A stretch of 64,000 bases of DNA from JAENVU01 sp046598395 (GTDB lineage: Bacteria > Actinomycetota > Acidimicrobiia > IMCC26256 > JAENVU01): positions 27,269 through 91,268 of the forward strand of contig JBKJIQ010000035.1 of the NCBI GenBank assembly GCA_046598395.1, written 5' to 3'. The stretch's first letter is position 1; every line of letters begins with the position of its first letter. This document shows positions 41,032 through 49,804 of the stretch, piece by piece. Under the pieces are notes generated by a model that did no database searches, was not told the DNA's origin, and saw only the letters and a program-made list of their open reading frames with translations. A program made the translations under genes and the position numbers.

Positions 41032-42195
41032 GTGAACGAGATTGCCTTGACCGGTGGGGCCGTGGAGATCATCGGCGCCCTTGGCTTCGACGGAACCGAG
41101 ACGGGCATCGCACCGCGGCGCCTTCCCGAATGGACGCGTCATCAGATTCCGGATCTGTTCATGGACTTCATGGTCACGCTCACATCGGGTGTACGGCTCG
41201 CGTTCCGCACCGACTCGCCGTGGATCGAACTCGATGCCATGCCCACCGGCTTCTCCATCGTGGGGATGCCGGCCCCGCCGATCAGCTTCGATCTGGTGGT
41301 GGACGGCGTGCGGGTTGCGCGCGAGACCGGAGCGTTCGGAACGCGTCTCGTGGTGGACGTGATGACCAATGACCTCCAGGTGGAGCAGGGTGAACCCGCA
41401 CATCTCCGTTTCGACGGTGGCGGTGCGCTCGGCCAACTCGGCGGCACGATGAGAGAGGTCGAGATCTGGTTGCCACAGTCGGCAGCAACCGAGCTGCGAT
41501 CGTTGCGCGTTGCCGATGGTGCGCGGGTCGAGGCACCCACGCGCGAGCGTCGCCGCTGGGCGCACTACGGGAGTTCGATCAGTCATTGCATCGAGGCCCA
41601 CGGACCCACCGACATCTGGCCCGCGGTCGCGGCGCGCGCCGGCAACGTCGAGCTGATGTCGTTTGGACTCGCCGGCCAATGTCACCTCGATCAGTTCGTG
41701 GCCCGGACGATTGCGGAGGAAACGGTCGACCTCATCAGCCTGAAGGTCGGGATCAACGTGGTGAATGCCGACAGTCTCACGGAGCGAACCTTCGCGCCCG
41801 CGCTGCACGGGTTTCTCGACACGCTGCGCGACCGTCACCCCACGATCCCAATCCTCATCGTGTCGCCGATCATCTGTCCGATGGCCGAAGATCATCCGGG
41901 GCCGACCATCCCCGACGGTGCCGGTGGGTTTCGCGTGGTCGACGGTGGACCGGTGGAGCTTCGCGCCACGAGCCTCACGCTTCGGCGGATCCGCACGATC
42001 ACTTCCGAGACCGTCGTGGCTCGCCGAGGACGGGGCGATACCAACCTCCATTATCTCGACGGCCTCGAGCTGTTCGGCGAGGCCGATGCGCCCACGCTGC
42101 CCGACGGCCTGCACCCGGATGGCGACGGTTACCTCCGCATCGGTGAACGTTTCGCCGCCCACGCCTTCGGACCGGACGGCCCCTTCGCGTCCTGA
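41032..42195 (+). CDS. SGNH/GDSL-type hydrolase
   Basis: This 387-residue protein carries the SGNH blocks: AHYGSSISHC (block I, Ser nucleophile), SFGLAGQCHLD (block II, Gly), LKVGINVVNAD (block III, Asn) and LPDGLHPDGDGY (block V, Asp-x-x-His). The first 190 residues form a beta-rich domain before the hydrolase, an arrangement known from carbohydrate esterases. It probably deacylates a glycan or ester. There is no signal peptide. GTG 41032 has AAGGAG at the right distance; the frame is open to 40939 but lacks a ribosome site there. A perfect 24-bp stem hairpin begins 5 nt after the stop. Confidence 0.8.
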   Translation: MNEIALTGGAVEIIGALGFDGTETGIAPRRLPEWTRHQIPDLFMDFMVTLTSGVRLAFRTDSPWIELDAMPTGFSIVGMPAPPISFDLVVDGVRVARETGAFGTRLVVDVMTNDLQVEQGEPAHLRFDGGGALGQLGGTMREVEIWLPQSAATELRSLRVADGARVEAPTRERRRWAHYGSSISHCIEAHGPTDIWPAVAARAGNVELMSFGLAGQCHLDQFVARTIAEETVDLISLKVGINVVNADSLTERTFAPALHGFLDTLRDRHPTIPILIVSPIICPMAEDHPGPTIPDGAGGFRVVDGGPVELRATSLTLRRIRTITSETVVARRGRGDTNLHYLDGLELFGEADAPTLPDGLHPDGDGYLRIGERFAAHAFGPDGPFAS

Positions 42196-42200
42196 CCCCT

Positions 42201-42251
42201 CGAACTTGCGCCATTTTCCCACCTCACAGGTGGGAAAATGGCGCAAGTTCG
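42201..42251. repeat. 51-nt hairpin with perfect 24-bp stem
   Basis: The left arm (42201-42224, CGAACTTGCGCCATTTTCCC...) pairs perfectly with the right arm (42228-42251) across a 3-nt CAC loop. It begins just after the SGNH hydrolase stop and ends 57 nt before the next gene. It could act as an actinobacterial-type terminator without a U-tract, or be a small mobile palindromic element. Confidence 0.8.
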
Positions 42252-42307
42252 CAGTGGGGGCCGCGCGGACGCGGAGTACGGTCGGGCCGAGTTCCGAGGA
42301 GGACGCC

Positions 42308-43516
42308 ATGCCGTACGTGAGTGGTCGCATCGTTCATGACGCCGATGCGCACATTATGGAAACGCCCACCTGGCTGCGGGACCACGCCGATCCCGAACTG
42401 CGTGACCGCATCGAACCACTCTCGCTCGGGGGCGGCAACGAACTGCAGCAGACGGGCGACCCGGAGGAGCAGCTCCGCGACCTGACCGCGGCGTTCGAAA
42501 AGATCGCGAGCAAGCACGCGAGCGACGAATACCGGGCCACCGAAGCGGCCGACATCATGGCGCGCAAGAACTTTGCGGCCACGGGATCCTTCAATGCCGA
42601 GGACCGCCCGCGCGCGCTGGACCTGCTCGGGTTCTCCAGCCAACTCATGTTCAACACGTTCCACAATCGTCGGCTCCACGACTGGGAACACCGCGCGGAC
42701 GTCGACTTCGCGTACGGAGCGGCCCTCGCGCATAACCGCGGCATGGTGGAGTTCTGCTCCGTCGATCCGCGCCTGCTCCCTACCTGTTACGTCCCGCTCG
42801 TCGACTTCGATCGCGCCGAGGCCACGGCACGCGAGTCGATCGCGATGGGCGCGTCGGCGCTGCTGGTGGCATCGGGCTGCCCGCCGAACCACTCACCGAG
42901 CCATCGGTCGCTCGATCCCGTGTGGTCACAGGCCCAGGAAGCAGGCATCCCGATCGTGTTCCACGTGGGTGGCACCGGCGACCTCATCGAACCCGGGTAC
43001 TTCCACAACGGTCTGCCCATCCCGCCCGATTTCCACGGCGGCGAAGAGAACTTCCGCTCGGTCGATTACATGGGGATTCCCGGTCCACCCGCACAGACAC
43101 TCGCGACGCTTATTTTCGACGGCGTGCTCGACCGTTTCCCGGCGCTGAAGATCGGCGTGATCGAACAAGGCGCGATCTGGGTGCCGTCGTGGATGCGGCA
43201 GATGGAATCCGCATTCGACGCGTTTCATCGCCACGAAGACCGGATCCGGGCACTGGAAATGCGGCCGTCGGAGTACGTGCGCCGCCAGATCCGGTTCACG
43301 CCCTACCCCACCGAAGACGTCGGGTGGATCATCGAGCAGTCGGGCCCCGAGGTGATGTTATTCTCCTCGGATTACCCCCACGTTGAGGGTGGTCGGAAGC
43401 CGTTCGAGCGATTCGAAGCGTCACTCGGTGACGCGAGTGAGGACGTGCGGCGCCGTTTCTACTGTGACAATTTCCTCGATCTCATGGGCAGTGCGGCCGT
43501 GGGCCTCGCGGCATGA
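42308..43516 (+). CDS. amidohydrolase family protein (amidohydrolase-2 type)
   Basis: This 402-residue TIM-barrel metal-dependent hydrolase/decarboxylase starts with HDADAHIMETP, the position of the first metal ligands in the amidohydrolase-2 (ACMSD-like) group. IVFHVGGTG supplies the barrel His and LFSSDYPHVEGG the final Asp/His. Such proteins hydrolyse or decarboxylate aromatic and lactone compounds. The ATG has GAGGAGGACGCC upstream and a TACGGT box about 28 nt before it. The next gene overlaps by 4 nt (ATGA), so it forms an operon with a class-C beta-lactamase-type hydrolase. It resembles the protein at 53868-55118 in its DYPH ending. Confidence 0.85.
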   Translation: MPYVSGRIVHDADAHIMETPTWLRDHADPELRDRIEPLSLGGGNELQQTGDPEEQLRDLTAAFEKIASKHASDEYRATEAADIMARKNFAATGSFNAEDRPRALDLLGFSSQLMFNTFHNRRLHDWEHRADVDFAYGAALAHNRGMVEFCSVDPRLLPTCYVPLVDFDRAEATARESIAMGASALLVASGCPPNHSPSHRSLDPVWSQAQEAGIPIVFHVGGTGDLIEPGYFHNGLPIPPDFHGGEENFRSVDYMGIPGPPAQTLATLIFDGVLDRFPALKIGVIEQGAIWVPSWMRQMESAFDAFHRHEDRIRALEMRPSEYVRRQIRFTPYPTEDVGWIIEQSGPEVMLFSSDYPHVEGGRKPFERFEASLGDASEDVRRRFYCDNFLDLMGSAAVGLAA

Positions 43517-44664
43517 CCGAAGGCCACGTCCATCCCGATTTTGCCGACGTTGCCGTTGCGCTCCGATCCACGCTCCGACACAAACGCGGTGGAGGGGCCG
43601 CGGTCGCGGTGTATCACCGCGGCGAGAAGGTGGTGGACATCTGGGCCGGTACCCGCGACCCGGATGGCCGACGGTGGGAGGCGGACACGACGGCCATGAG
43701 TTGGTCGACCACGAAGGGCGTGGTCGCGACCGCAGCGCATCGGCTCGCCGATCAGGGTCGCCTCGATATTGACGCCCCGGTTGCGGAGTATTGGCCCGAG
43801 TTCAAAGCGAACGGCAAGGAACACATCCGGGTTGCGAACTTGCTCGACCATTCGGCCGGCCTGCACATGGTGCGCGGCGTCATCGACAGCGGTGCGGACC
43901 TCCTCGACTGGGAGCGCGTCACGAACGCGCTCGCGGCCCACGCCCCGGCCTACGCGCCCGGCACTCGCCACGGGTATCACGCGCTCACCTACGGGTTCTT
44001 GGTAGGGGAGGTGTTGCGCCGGATCACCGGGCTCACGGTCGACGAAGTGGTGCAGACCGAGATCGTTGCGCCCCTCGGTCTCGAAGGAATGTCGATCGGC
44101 GCTCGCGGTCCCGCGCGTGAGCGCGTGGCAGCGTTGTTGACTTCGTGGCCCGATGAGCGCAGGACGCGGCGGGTGGTCGCCCGTTTGGACCGTCTGGATC
44201 GGTTCCAGATGCCGATTGACGCGTTCATGGTCGAGGGGATTTGGGAACCCATGGACTCCGGCGCGATCTACGACGCCGAGGTGCCGGCGATCAACGGCTG
44301 TTTCACCGCGCGGGCGCTGGCCCAGATGTATTCGGTCCTCGCCGCTGGTGGCACCGTCAACGGGAAGACGTTCCTCTCCGCCGACACCCTTCGTCGTGCG
44401 ACCACGGTACGGACAACGAAACGCGATGCGGTGATCGGATTCCCGATGCGCTGGCGACTCGGGTATCACATGGCGGCAACGACCCGCGGCGTCAGGCCAC
44501 ACGGGTTCGGGCATTTCGGCCTCGGTGGATCGGGCGCGTGGGCCGATCCGGATCTGGACCTTTCGGCCGCGATGACGTGTAATCGGATGGCTGGGACGCC
44601 GTTCGGCGACCAACGGCTGCTCAAGGTCGGGGCCGCCGCGGTGCGGTGCGCGGAGCACCGGTGA
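43513..44664 (+). CDS. serine hydrolase, class C beta-lactamase family
   Basis: This 383-residue protein has the penicillin-binding/EstB-type fold. The SxxK motif is S65-T-T-K68 (SWSTTKG). The second motif, YxN in lactamases, appears as the HGYHALTYGF region with the Tyr kept. The third motif is HFGLGGSG near residue 335. In this family the pattern is more often esterase, lactonase or amide hydrolase than lactamase. There is no signal peptide, so it acts in the cytoplasm. The ATGA overlap with the preceding amidohydrolase gene indicates one pathway, perhaps ester or lactone degradation; the substrate is not known. Confidence 0.87.
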   Translation: MTEGHVHPDFADVAVALRSTLRHKRGGGAAVAVYHRGEKVVDIWAGTRDPDGRRWEADTTAMSWSTTKGVVATAAHRLADQGRLDIDAPVAEYWPEFKANGKEHIRVANLLDHSAGLHMVRGVIDSGADLLDWERVTNALAAHAPAYAPGTRHGYHALTYGFLVGEVLRRITGLTVDEVVQTEIVAPLGLEGMSIGARGPARERVAALLTSWPDERRTRRVVARLDRLDRFQMPIDAFMVEGIWEPMDSGAIYDAEVPAINGCFTARALAQMYSVLAAGGTVNGKTFLSADTLRRATTVRTTKRDAVIGFPMRWRLGYHMAATTRGVRPHGFGHFGLGGSGAWADPDLDLSAAMTCNRMAGTPFGDQRLLKVGAAAVRCAEHR

Positions 44665-44740
44665 CGCTGGACGCCCTGCGACGCCCGAGACAATCGGGTC
44701 TCCATCTAGGGTGAGGATTTCGTTTCCTGGGGGAGTGTCG

Positions 44741-45823
44741 ATGCGAACGTCACGATGGTTGGTCATTGCCGCGACTGCGCTGGCGGTCGCGCTGAGCGCG
44801 TGTGGGAGCGACGGCTCGTCGGCCGTCAAGCCGTCGGGTTCATCCAACTCGTCGAAGCCGGCGGCGAATCCGAAGACTGCGATTGCGCCCGCGGAGGTCC
44901 CGGCCGCGAAGTCCGCTGGTTGCGGGAAGGCGGCGGTCGCTGCGGGTCAGACCAAAGAGACCCTGCAGTCGGGCGGCGAAGACCGCTGGTATTACCGCCA
45001 GGTTCCGCCCGCGCACAACGGAACCGCGCCGGTCCCGGTGGTGCTCGACTTCCACGGGTATAGCGAAGGTGCCGAGATCCATCTCTCGATGAGCAAGCTC
45101 GGACCATTTGGAGACCAGAAAGGTTTCGTCACGCTGACCCCGCAAGGCACCGGCCCGGTGCCGCGCTGGGACACGACCCTCGGATCGAAGGACCTGGTCT
45201 TCGCAGGCGCAATGCTCGACGCGGTCGAGGCGCAACTTTGCATCGACACCAATCGGGTGTACTCCACTGGTTTGTCGAACGGCGCGTTCATGACCTCCGC
45301 GATGGCGTGCGCCTACAACGATCGCATTGCCGCGGTGGCGCCGGTGGCGGGTGTGCGAGACATCAAGGGCTGCAGGTTTACGCGCCCCGTTCCCATCGTG
45401 AGTTTTCACGGCACCGCCGATGGCTACGTCTCGTTCACCGGCGGCGTCGGCCAACAGGCGCTTGATCTTCCGGCGCCGGACGGTTCGGGCAAGAAGTTGC
45501 GCGACACCTTGGATCCGAGTCAGTTGAAGAAGTCCCTCGATAGCAAGGACTCGATTCCGAACATCATGGCGGCCTGGGCCAAGCGCAACGGGTGCCCGAC
45601 CGGCAACACCGAGAAGCCCGTCGCGCCCGACGTGACCAGGGTGAGCTTCAACTGTCCACCAGCTGATGCCACGATTTTGTATCGAGTGACCGACGGCGGG
45701 CACACCTGGCCGGGGAGCGAGTTCTCACAAGCGGCGGCTTCCCTCGTCGGCCCGACGACCATGAGCGTGAGTGCCGACGCCGTCATGTGGGACTTCTTCG
45801 TGAACCACCCACGGCGCGGGTAG
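44741..45823 (+). CDS. lipoprotein esterase, PHB depolymerase/LpqC family
   Basis: This 360-residue lipoprotein has a signal peptide ending ALSAC, with the lipidated Cys at residue 21, and a Ser/Lys/Pro-rich spacer to about residue 65. The catalytic domain is of the esterase PHB depolymerase/feruloyl esterase type. VVLDFHGYSEG is the oxyanion region, TGLSNGAFMTS the nucleophile elbow, and ASFHGTADG-like VSFHGTADGYVS and TDGGHTWPG carry the acid and His. It should cleave short polyhydroxyalkanoate, feruloyl or acetyl esters outside the cell. ATG 44741 has GGGGGAG upstream. Immediately after its stop comes an M20 peptidase gene. Confidence 0.87.
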   Translation: MRTSRWLVIAATALAVALSACGSDGSSAVKPSGSSNSSKPAANPKTAIAPAEVPAAKSAGCGKAAVAAGQTKETLQSGGEDRWYYRQVPPAHNGTAPVPVVLDFHGYSEGAEIHLSMSKLGPFGDQKGFVTLTPQGTGPVPRWDTTLGSKDLVFAGAMLDAVEAQLCIDTNRVYSTGLSNGAFMTSAMACAYNDRIAAVAPVAGVRDIKGCRFTRPVPIVSFHGTADGYVSFTGGVGQQALDLPAPDGSGKKLRDTLDPSQLKKSLDSKDSIPNIMAAWAKRNGCPTGNTEKPVAPDVTRVSFNCPPADATILYRVTDGGHTWPGSEFSQAAASLVGPTTMSVSADAVMWDFFVNHPRRG

Positions 45824-47035
45824 GTGTTGACCGCCGGGGTGGATGCGAAGACGCGCGCTCGCGCGGCCGTCGATTATCACGCCACCGATCTGGTGGCTCG
45901 TTCGCAGGCAATCCACGCCCGGCCCGAGCTGGGGTTCGAAGAGCACTTTGCTGCGGGCCTCATCGCGGATGCTTTGCATGAGGGCGGCTTCACGGTTGAT
46001 CGTGGCGCGTTCGAACTCGACACTGCATTCGCGGCGCGGATCGGGGATCCGAGTGGAGTTCACGTGGTGGTGTGCTGTGAGTACGACGCCCTGCCCGCGA
46101 TCGGTCACGGTTGTGGGCACAACATCATCGCGGCGGCCGGGCTCGGCGCGGGTCTCGCCCTCGCGCCACTGGTGGAAGATCTGGGCGGCCATCTCACCGT
46201 GCTCGGGACGCCGGCCGAGGAGCTGGGAAAGGGCGGCAAGATCGAGTTGCTCAAACGGGGTGCGTTCGATGGCAGCGACCTCGCGATGATGGTGCACCCG
46301 TCCGTCGCCGATGTGGGTTGGGCACCGCACATTGCCACCACCCATCTCGAACTCGAGATGCGCGGGAAGGCGGCACACGCTTCGGCGGCGCCATGGGATG
46401 GCATCAACGCGCTCGATGCCATCGTGCTCGGTTACACGGGTGTTGCGGCGCTGCGTCAGCACCTCCGCCCGGGAACGGAGAAAGTCCACGGGATCATCAC
46501 GCACGGCGGGGATGCCGAGAACATCGTCCCGGATCGCGCCGCGGCCGCGTTCCAGGTGCGGGCGGTCAAAGAACGGCTGCTTCCGCCGCTGCTCGAGCGG
46601 GTCTTGAACTGCTTTCGTGGGGCTGCCACGCAAACGGGCTGCGAACTCCATGCTCATCGCACGAGCACATATCAGGAGCTGTGGTTCAACCGCCGTCTCG
46701 CGGATGCGTACCGGGTCAACGGCGAAGCGCTCGGTCGATCCTTCATCGATCCGGAGATCATTCCGATGTCGGTCGCCGGCAGTACGGATATGGGGAACGT
46801 CTCGAAGGTCGTGCCGTCGATCCACGCCATGATCCGGATCGCGGACCTCGATGTTCCCGGACACTCGGAGCGGTTCCGGGAGGCCGCGGCATCTCCCGAC
46901 GGTGATCATGCCGTGGTCGACGGGGCCAAGAACCTGGCGATGACCGCGATAGACGCCTGGACCGATCCGTCGCTGGTGCAGGCGGCGCGCGAGGAGTTCT
47001 CGGCGACCCGTGACCGAGAGTCACGGGAGGCGTAA
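45824..47035 (+). CDS. M20 family metallopeptidase/amidohydrolase
   Basis: This 403-residue zinc peptidase-like protein is of the M20D type (aminoacylase/AbgB-like). RPELGFEE near residue 35 opens the catalytic domain, GHGCGHN near 100 holds a metal-binding Cys/His pair, and TPAEELGKGGK carries the Glu-Glu region. The dimerisation domain begins at the GKAAHASAAPWDGINAL segment. It probably removes an acyl or p-aminobenzoyl-Glu-type group from an amide. GTG 45824 follows the previous stop with no gap, so it is read in the same operon as the LpqC-type esterase. Its stop lies 5 nt from the stop of the convergent PLP decarboxylase gene. Confidence 0.87.
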   Translation: MLTAGVDAKTRARAAVDYHATDLVARSQAIHARPELGFEEHFAAGLIADALHEGGFTVDRGAFELDTAFAARIGDPSGVHVVVCCEYDALPAIGHGCGHNIIAAAGLGAGLALAPLVEDLGGHLTVLGTPAEELGKGGKIELLKRGAFDGSDLAMMVHPSVADVGWAPHIATTHLELEMRGKAAHASAAPWDGINALDAIVLGYTGVAALRQHLRPGTEKVHGIITHGGDAENIVPDRAAAAFQVRAVKERLLPPLLERVLNCFRGAATQTGCELHAHRTSTYQELWFNRRLADAYRVNGEALGRSFIDPEIIPMSVAGSTDMGNVSKVVPSIHAMIRIADLDVPGHSERFREAAASPDGDHAVVDGAKNLAMTAIDAWTDPSLVQAAREEFSATRDRESREA

Positions 47036-47040
47036 CTCAG

Positions 47041-48300
47041 CTATTCGAGGGTCGCGTAATTGGTGGAGCGATCGGCGAGCCGGGCGCCCAGCACCTCATC
47101 GACGCACTCGGCCAGGTCGCGCAGGTAGTCGTCGATCACGGGCGCATTGCCGGCACTGACGGTTGCGTGGAGCGCATCGGGCGGCTTCTGGCGGTCGTGG
47201 AACCAGCCGCGAGATTGGAGCGCGTCGCCGAGCGCGAACACGTCGATCTCACCCGTGGTACCCAACGCTGTGGGATCCGCCACGATCGAAAGGATCTGGG
47301 CCTGCGGATGGCCGGGCACGGTGAGCCCCGGAATCGCCCGGACGCCGGCTTCCATGGTTCGCGCGGTGTCGATCGTGGCCTGGGTCAACCTGCGGTATCC
47401 CTCGAGTCCGAGGTGATGCAGTACCGCCCACGCGGTGGCCATGGGGAGTCCGGCTCGGGTGCCTTGGATGTTGGGTGACGCATAGAACCCACCGAGCCAA
47501 TCGTCGAAGACGAACGTCTGGTACCGGCGCAGCGCCTTCGACCGGTGCAGAATCACGGACGCGCCCTTCGGCGCGTAACCGAGCTTGTGAATATCCGCGG
47601 AGATCGTGGTGACGCCCTCAACGCGGAAGTCCCACGGTGGGACTTCCATTCCGAGTTGTTCCATGAAGGGCAGGACGAAGCCGCCCATGCACGCGTCGGT
47701 ATGGAAGCTCGCGCCAACCTCGAGCGCCAGCGCGGCGAGTTCAGGGATCGGGTCGATCACGCCCTGCGGGTATTGGGGCGCCGAACCCACCACGAGTGCG
47801 GTGCTCGCGTTGATGAGATCGGCCGCCGCGTCCACATCGGCGCGCCACTCCGAGTCCACCGGCACCTTGTTGACCTTGACGCCGAAGTAGTGCGCAGCTT
47901 TGTGGAACGCGGCGTGGGCGCTGATGGGGAGCACCATCTCGGGCTCGGTGATGCCGCGCTCCGTTCTCGCCCGTTCCACCGCGGCTCGCACGCCCATCAG
48001 AATTGATTCGGTCCCGCCGGAAGTGAGGAACCCGGCCGCGTCCGGTGCGCCGTGCAGGAGTTCGGCCGTGATGCCGACGACGTCGGATTGAATCTCGCCG
48101 AGGCTGGGGAACGCGATCGTGTTGAGTGCGTTGTCGTGGAGGAACATGAGCGCTACCGCCGCGATGGCCTCGTGAGCTTCGGGCCCGGCGTCGTAGACCA
48201 TGCCGAAGGTTCGGCCCTCCTGCCAGCGCACGTCGTTGGCTCGTTTGGCGGTGAGGGCCGCAATGATCTCGTCGGTTTCGAGTCCACGTTCTCCCAGCAT
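47041..48300 (-). CDS. PLP-dependent lyase/decarboxylase, S1P-lyase-like
   Basis: This 419-residue fold-type I enzyme is related to the protein at 27687-29087. FLTSGGTESILMG near residue 91 binds the PLP phosphate, SFHTDACMGGF carries the PLP-pairing Asp (about 202) and SADIHKLGYAPKG the Schiff-base K239. It is about 45 residues shorter than that protein. Activity could be amino acid decarboxylation or cleavage of a phosphorylated amino alcohol; its context (hydrolases only) does not decide. ATG 48300 is selected because a TACACT box lies 6 nt upstream; the frame extends to 48375 but overlaps the divergent esterase gene. Confidence 0.82.
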   Translation of the reverse strand: MLGERGLETDEIIAALTAKRANDVRWQEGRTFGMVYDAGPEAHEAIAAVALMFLHDNALNTIAFPSLGEIQSDVVGITAELLHGAPDAAGFLTSGGTESILMGVRAAVERARTERGITEPEMVLPISAHAAFHKAAHYFGVKVNKVPVDSEWRADVDAAADLINASTALVVGSAPQYPQGVIDPIPELAALALEVGASFHTDACMGGFVLPFMEQLGMEVPPWDFRVEGVTTISADIHKLGYAPKGASVILHRSKALRRYQTFVFDDWLGGFYASPNIQGTRAGLPMATAWAVLHHLGLEGYRRLTQATIDTARTMEAGVRAIPGLTVPGHPQAQILSIVADPTALGTTGEIDVFALGDALQSRGWFHDRQKPPDALHATVSAGNAPVIDDYLRDLAECVDEVLGARLADRSTNYATLE

Positions 48301-48306
48301 GGCAGG

Positions 48307-48312
48307 AGTGTA
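48307..48312 (-). promoter_or_regulatory. -10 box TACACT, leaderless start
   Basis: On the minus strand TACACT is followed by 6 nt and the ATG at 48300. The divergent esterase box at 48355 lies about 45 bp away. Confidence 0.45.
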
Positions 48313-48354
48313 GGCACGCCTGTCGGTAGAGTTCGCTGGTACCGCATCCGCTTG

Positions 48355-48360
48355 TACCCT
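48355..48360 (+). promoter_or_regulatory. -10 box TACCCT, leaderless start
   Basis: TACCCT is followed by 7 nt and the GTG at 48368. Confidence 0.45.
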
Positions 48361-48367
48361 GCATTCG

Positions 48368-49804
48368 GTGGACATCCCCAGCGTTGAGATCGGCCGTTGC
48401 GTGGTGCGGGGCCGTCAGGTCGAACACGGTGCCGTGTCCGAGTTCCTGGGGCTGAGATATGCCGAACCACCAACGGGTCCGTGTCGGTTTGCGGCACCGG
48501 AGCGCGTTGGCCTCGATGGCGTGATCGAAGGTGTGATCGACGCAACGGCGTTCGGCCCGGCCGCGCCGCAGTTCCCGGGTATGGGCACCGTGCCCGGCGA
48601 CGTCACGCCGGATGCGATGGACGAGGATTGTCTCTTCTTGAACGTGTGGGCGCCCAGCGTGCCCGGGCCCCATCCGGTCTTCGTGTGGTTCTACGGCGGT
48701 GCGTTTCTCGGAGGGTTCACCGCGGATCCCACGATCAATGGTGGGCGACTCGCCGCGCGAGCTCCGATGGTCGTGGTCACAGTTGGGTACCGCGTGGGCG
48801 CGCTGGGTTGGCTCGATCTGGGCGCAACGAACTGTGGTCTGCGTGATCAACAGTGCGCGCTCGAGTGGGTGCGGGACCACATCGGTGCATTCGGTGGAGA
48901 CGCAGGTCGGGTGACCATCGCGGGGGAGTCGGCCGGCGGAGGGTCGGTGTTGCACCTTCTGGCCTCACCCGGAACCGCCGGGTTGTTCCGCGGGGCAATC
49001 GTGCAGAGCGGCGCCACCGACTACACGCGGACTCGGGCGGAGACGGGGCGCGTCACCGAAATGTTCGTCGACGCGCTCGACGGCGCCGATCCGCGAGCCG
49101 TCCCGTGGCGTCAGATCATCGAGGCGCAGGGCCGGGCCATGGTGCCGCTGATGACGGAGATGGCGCGCATGCCGTTCCACCCCTGCGTTGACGGTGAGGT
49201 CCTGCACGCGCGTCCCGTCGATGCGTTGCGGGCGGGGGTTGGTGCAGAGGTCGCGCTGGTGATCGGAACGACGCGTGACGAGATGCGGTTGTTCTTGGCC
49301 GAACCCCAGCTTGCAGAGGAACAGATGTGTAAGCGGGTCGATCGGTACCTCGGCCGTGATGGCACGCCCGTGATCGATGCGTACCGTGCGATCGTGGGGG
49401 ACGACCCGATGGACATCTGGGCGGCGATCCAGAGCGACCGGGAGATGTTGCTGCCCGCAGTAGCGGTGGCCGACGCCCACCAGGGTGCAACGTTCCGCTA
49501 CCTCTTCACTTGGGAGGTGGCGCCGCGCGCCGATCGGCTCCCGTTGCGGTCATGTCACGCGGCCGACCTGGCGTTCACGTTCGGAACCCTTGATCAGCTG
49601 GAGTGGGAGACCTGGACCGGAGCGGATCGTGACGCGGCCGGCGCGGTGGCGTTGGTGGATGCGCTGCAGAACGCGTGGTGCCGATTCGCCGCCACCGCCG
49701 ATCCGGGATGGCCGAACCATCAGTCGGGGCAGGTCCAGGTGTTCGGTCGAGAGAGCGGTGTGACCGCGGACCCGTCGGCACCACGCCTCGCGGTCTGGCG
49801 ATGA
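48368..49804 (+). CDS. type-B carboxylesterase/lipase family protein
   Basis: This 478-residue member of the cholinesterase/type-B carboxylesterase family has FLGLRYAEPPTGPCRF near residue 26, EDCLFLNVW, VFVWFYGGAF (oxyanion hole) and the nucleophile elbow GESAGGGSV near residue 182. The acid is probably Glu in GTTRDEMRLF and the His lies in LRSCHAADLAFTF, near residue 397. It has no signal peptide, which suggests intracellular ester hydrolysis. GTG 48368 is supported by the -10 box. It overlaps the next gene by 4 nt, linking ester cleavage to alcohol oxidation by the following dehydrogenase. Confidence 0.88.
   Translation: MDIPSVEIGRCVVRGRQVEHGAVSEFLGLRYAEPPTGPCRFAAPERVGLDGVIEGVIDATAFGPAAPQFPGMGTVPGDVTPDAMDEDCLFLNVWAPSVPGPHPVFVWFYGGAFLGGFTADPTINGGRLAARAPMVVVTVGYRVGALGWLDLGATNCGLRDQQCALEWVRDHIGAFGGDAGRVTIAGESAGGGSVLHLLASPGTAGLFRGAIVQSGATDYTRTRAETGRVTEMFVDALDGADPRAVPWRQIIEAQGRAMVPLMTEMARMPFHPCVDGEVLHARPVDALRAGVGAEVALVIGTTRDEMRLFLAEPQLAEEQMCKRVDRYLGRDGTPVIDAYRAIVGDDPMDIWAAIQSDREMLLPAVAVADAHQGATFRYLFTWEVAPRADRLPLRSCHAADLAFTFGTLDQLEWETWTGADRDAAGAVALVDALQNAWCRFAATADPGWPNHQSGQVQVFGRESGVTADPSAPRLAVWR

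Noticed and set aside
43513..44664. Class C beta-lactamase as an antibiotic-resistance gene
   Set aside because: No signal peptide, the YxN motif is not standard, and the gene is coupled to an amidohydrolase gene; an esterase-type hydrolase is more likely.
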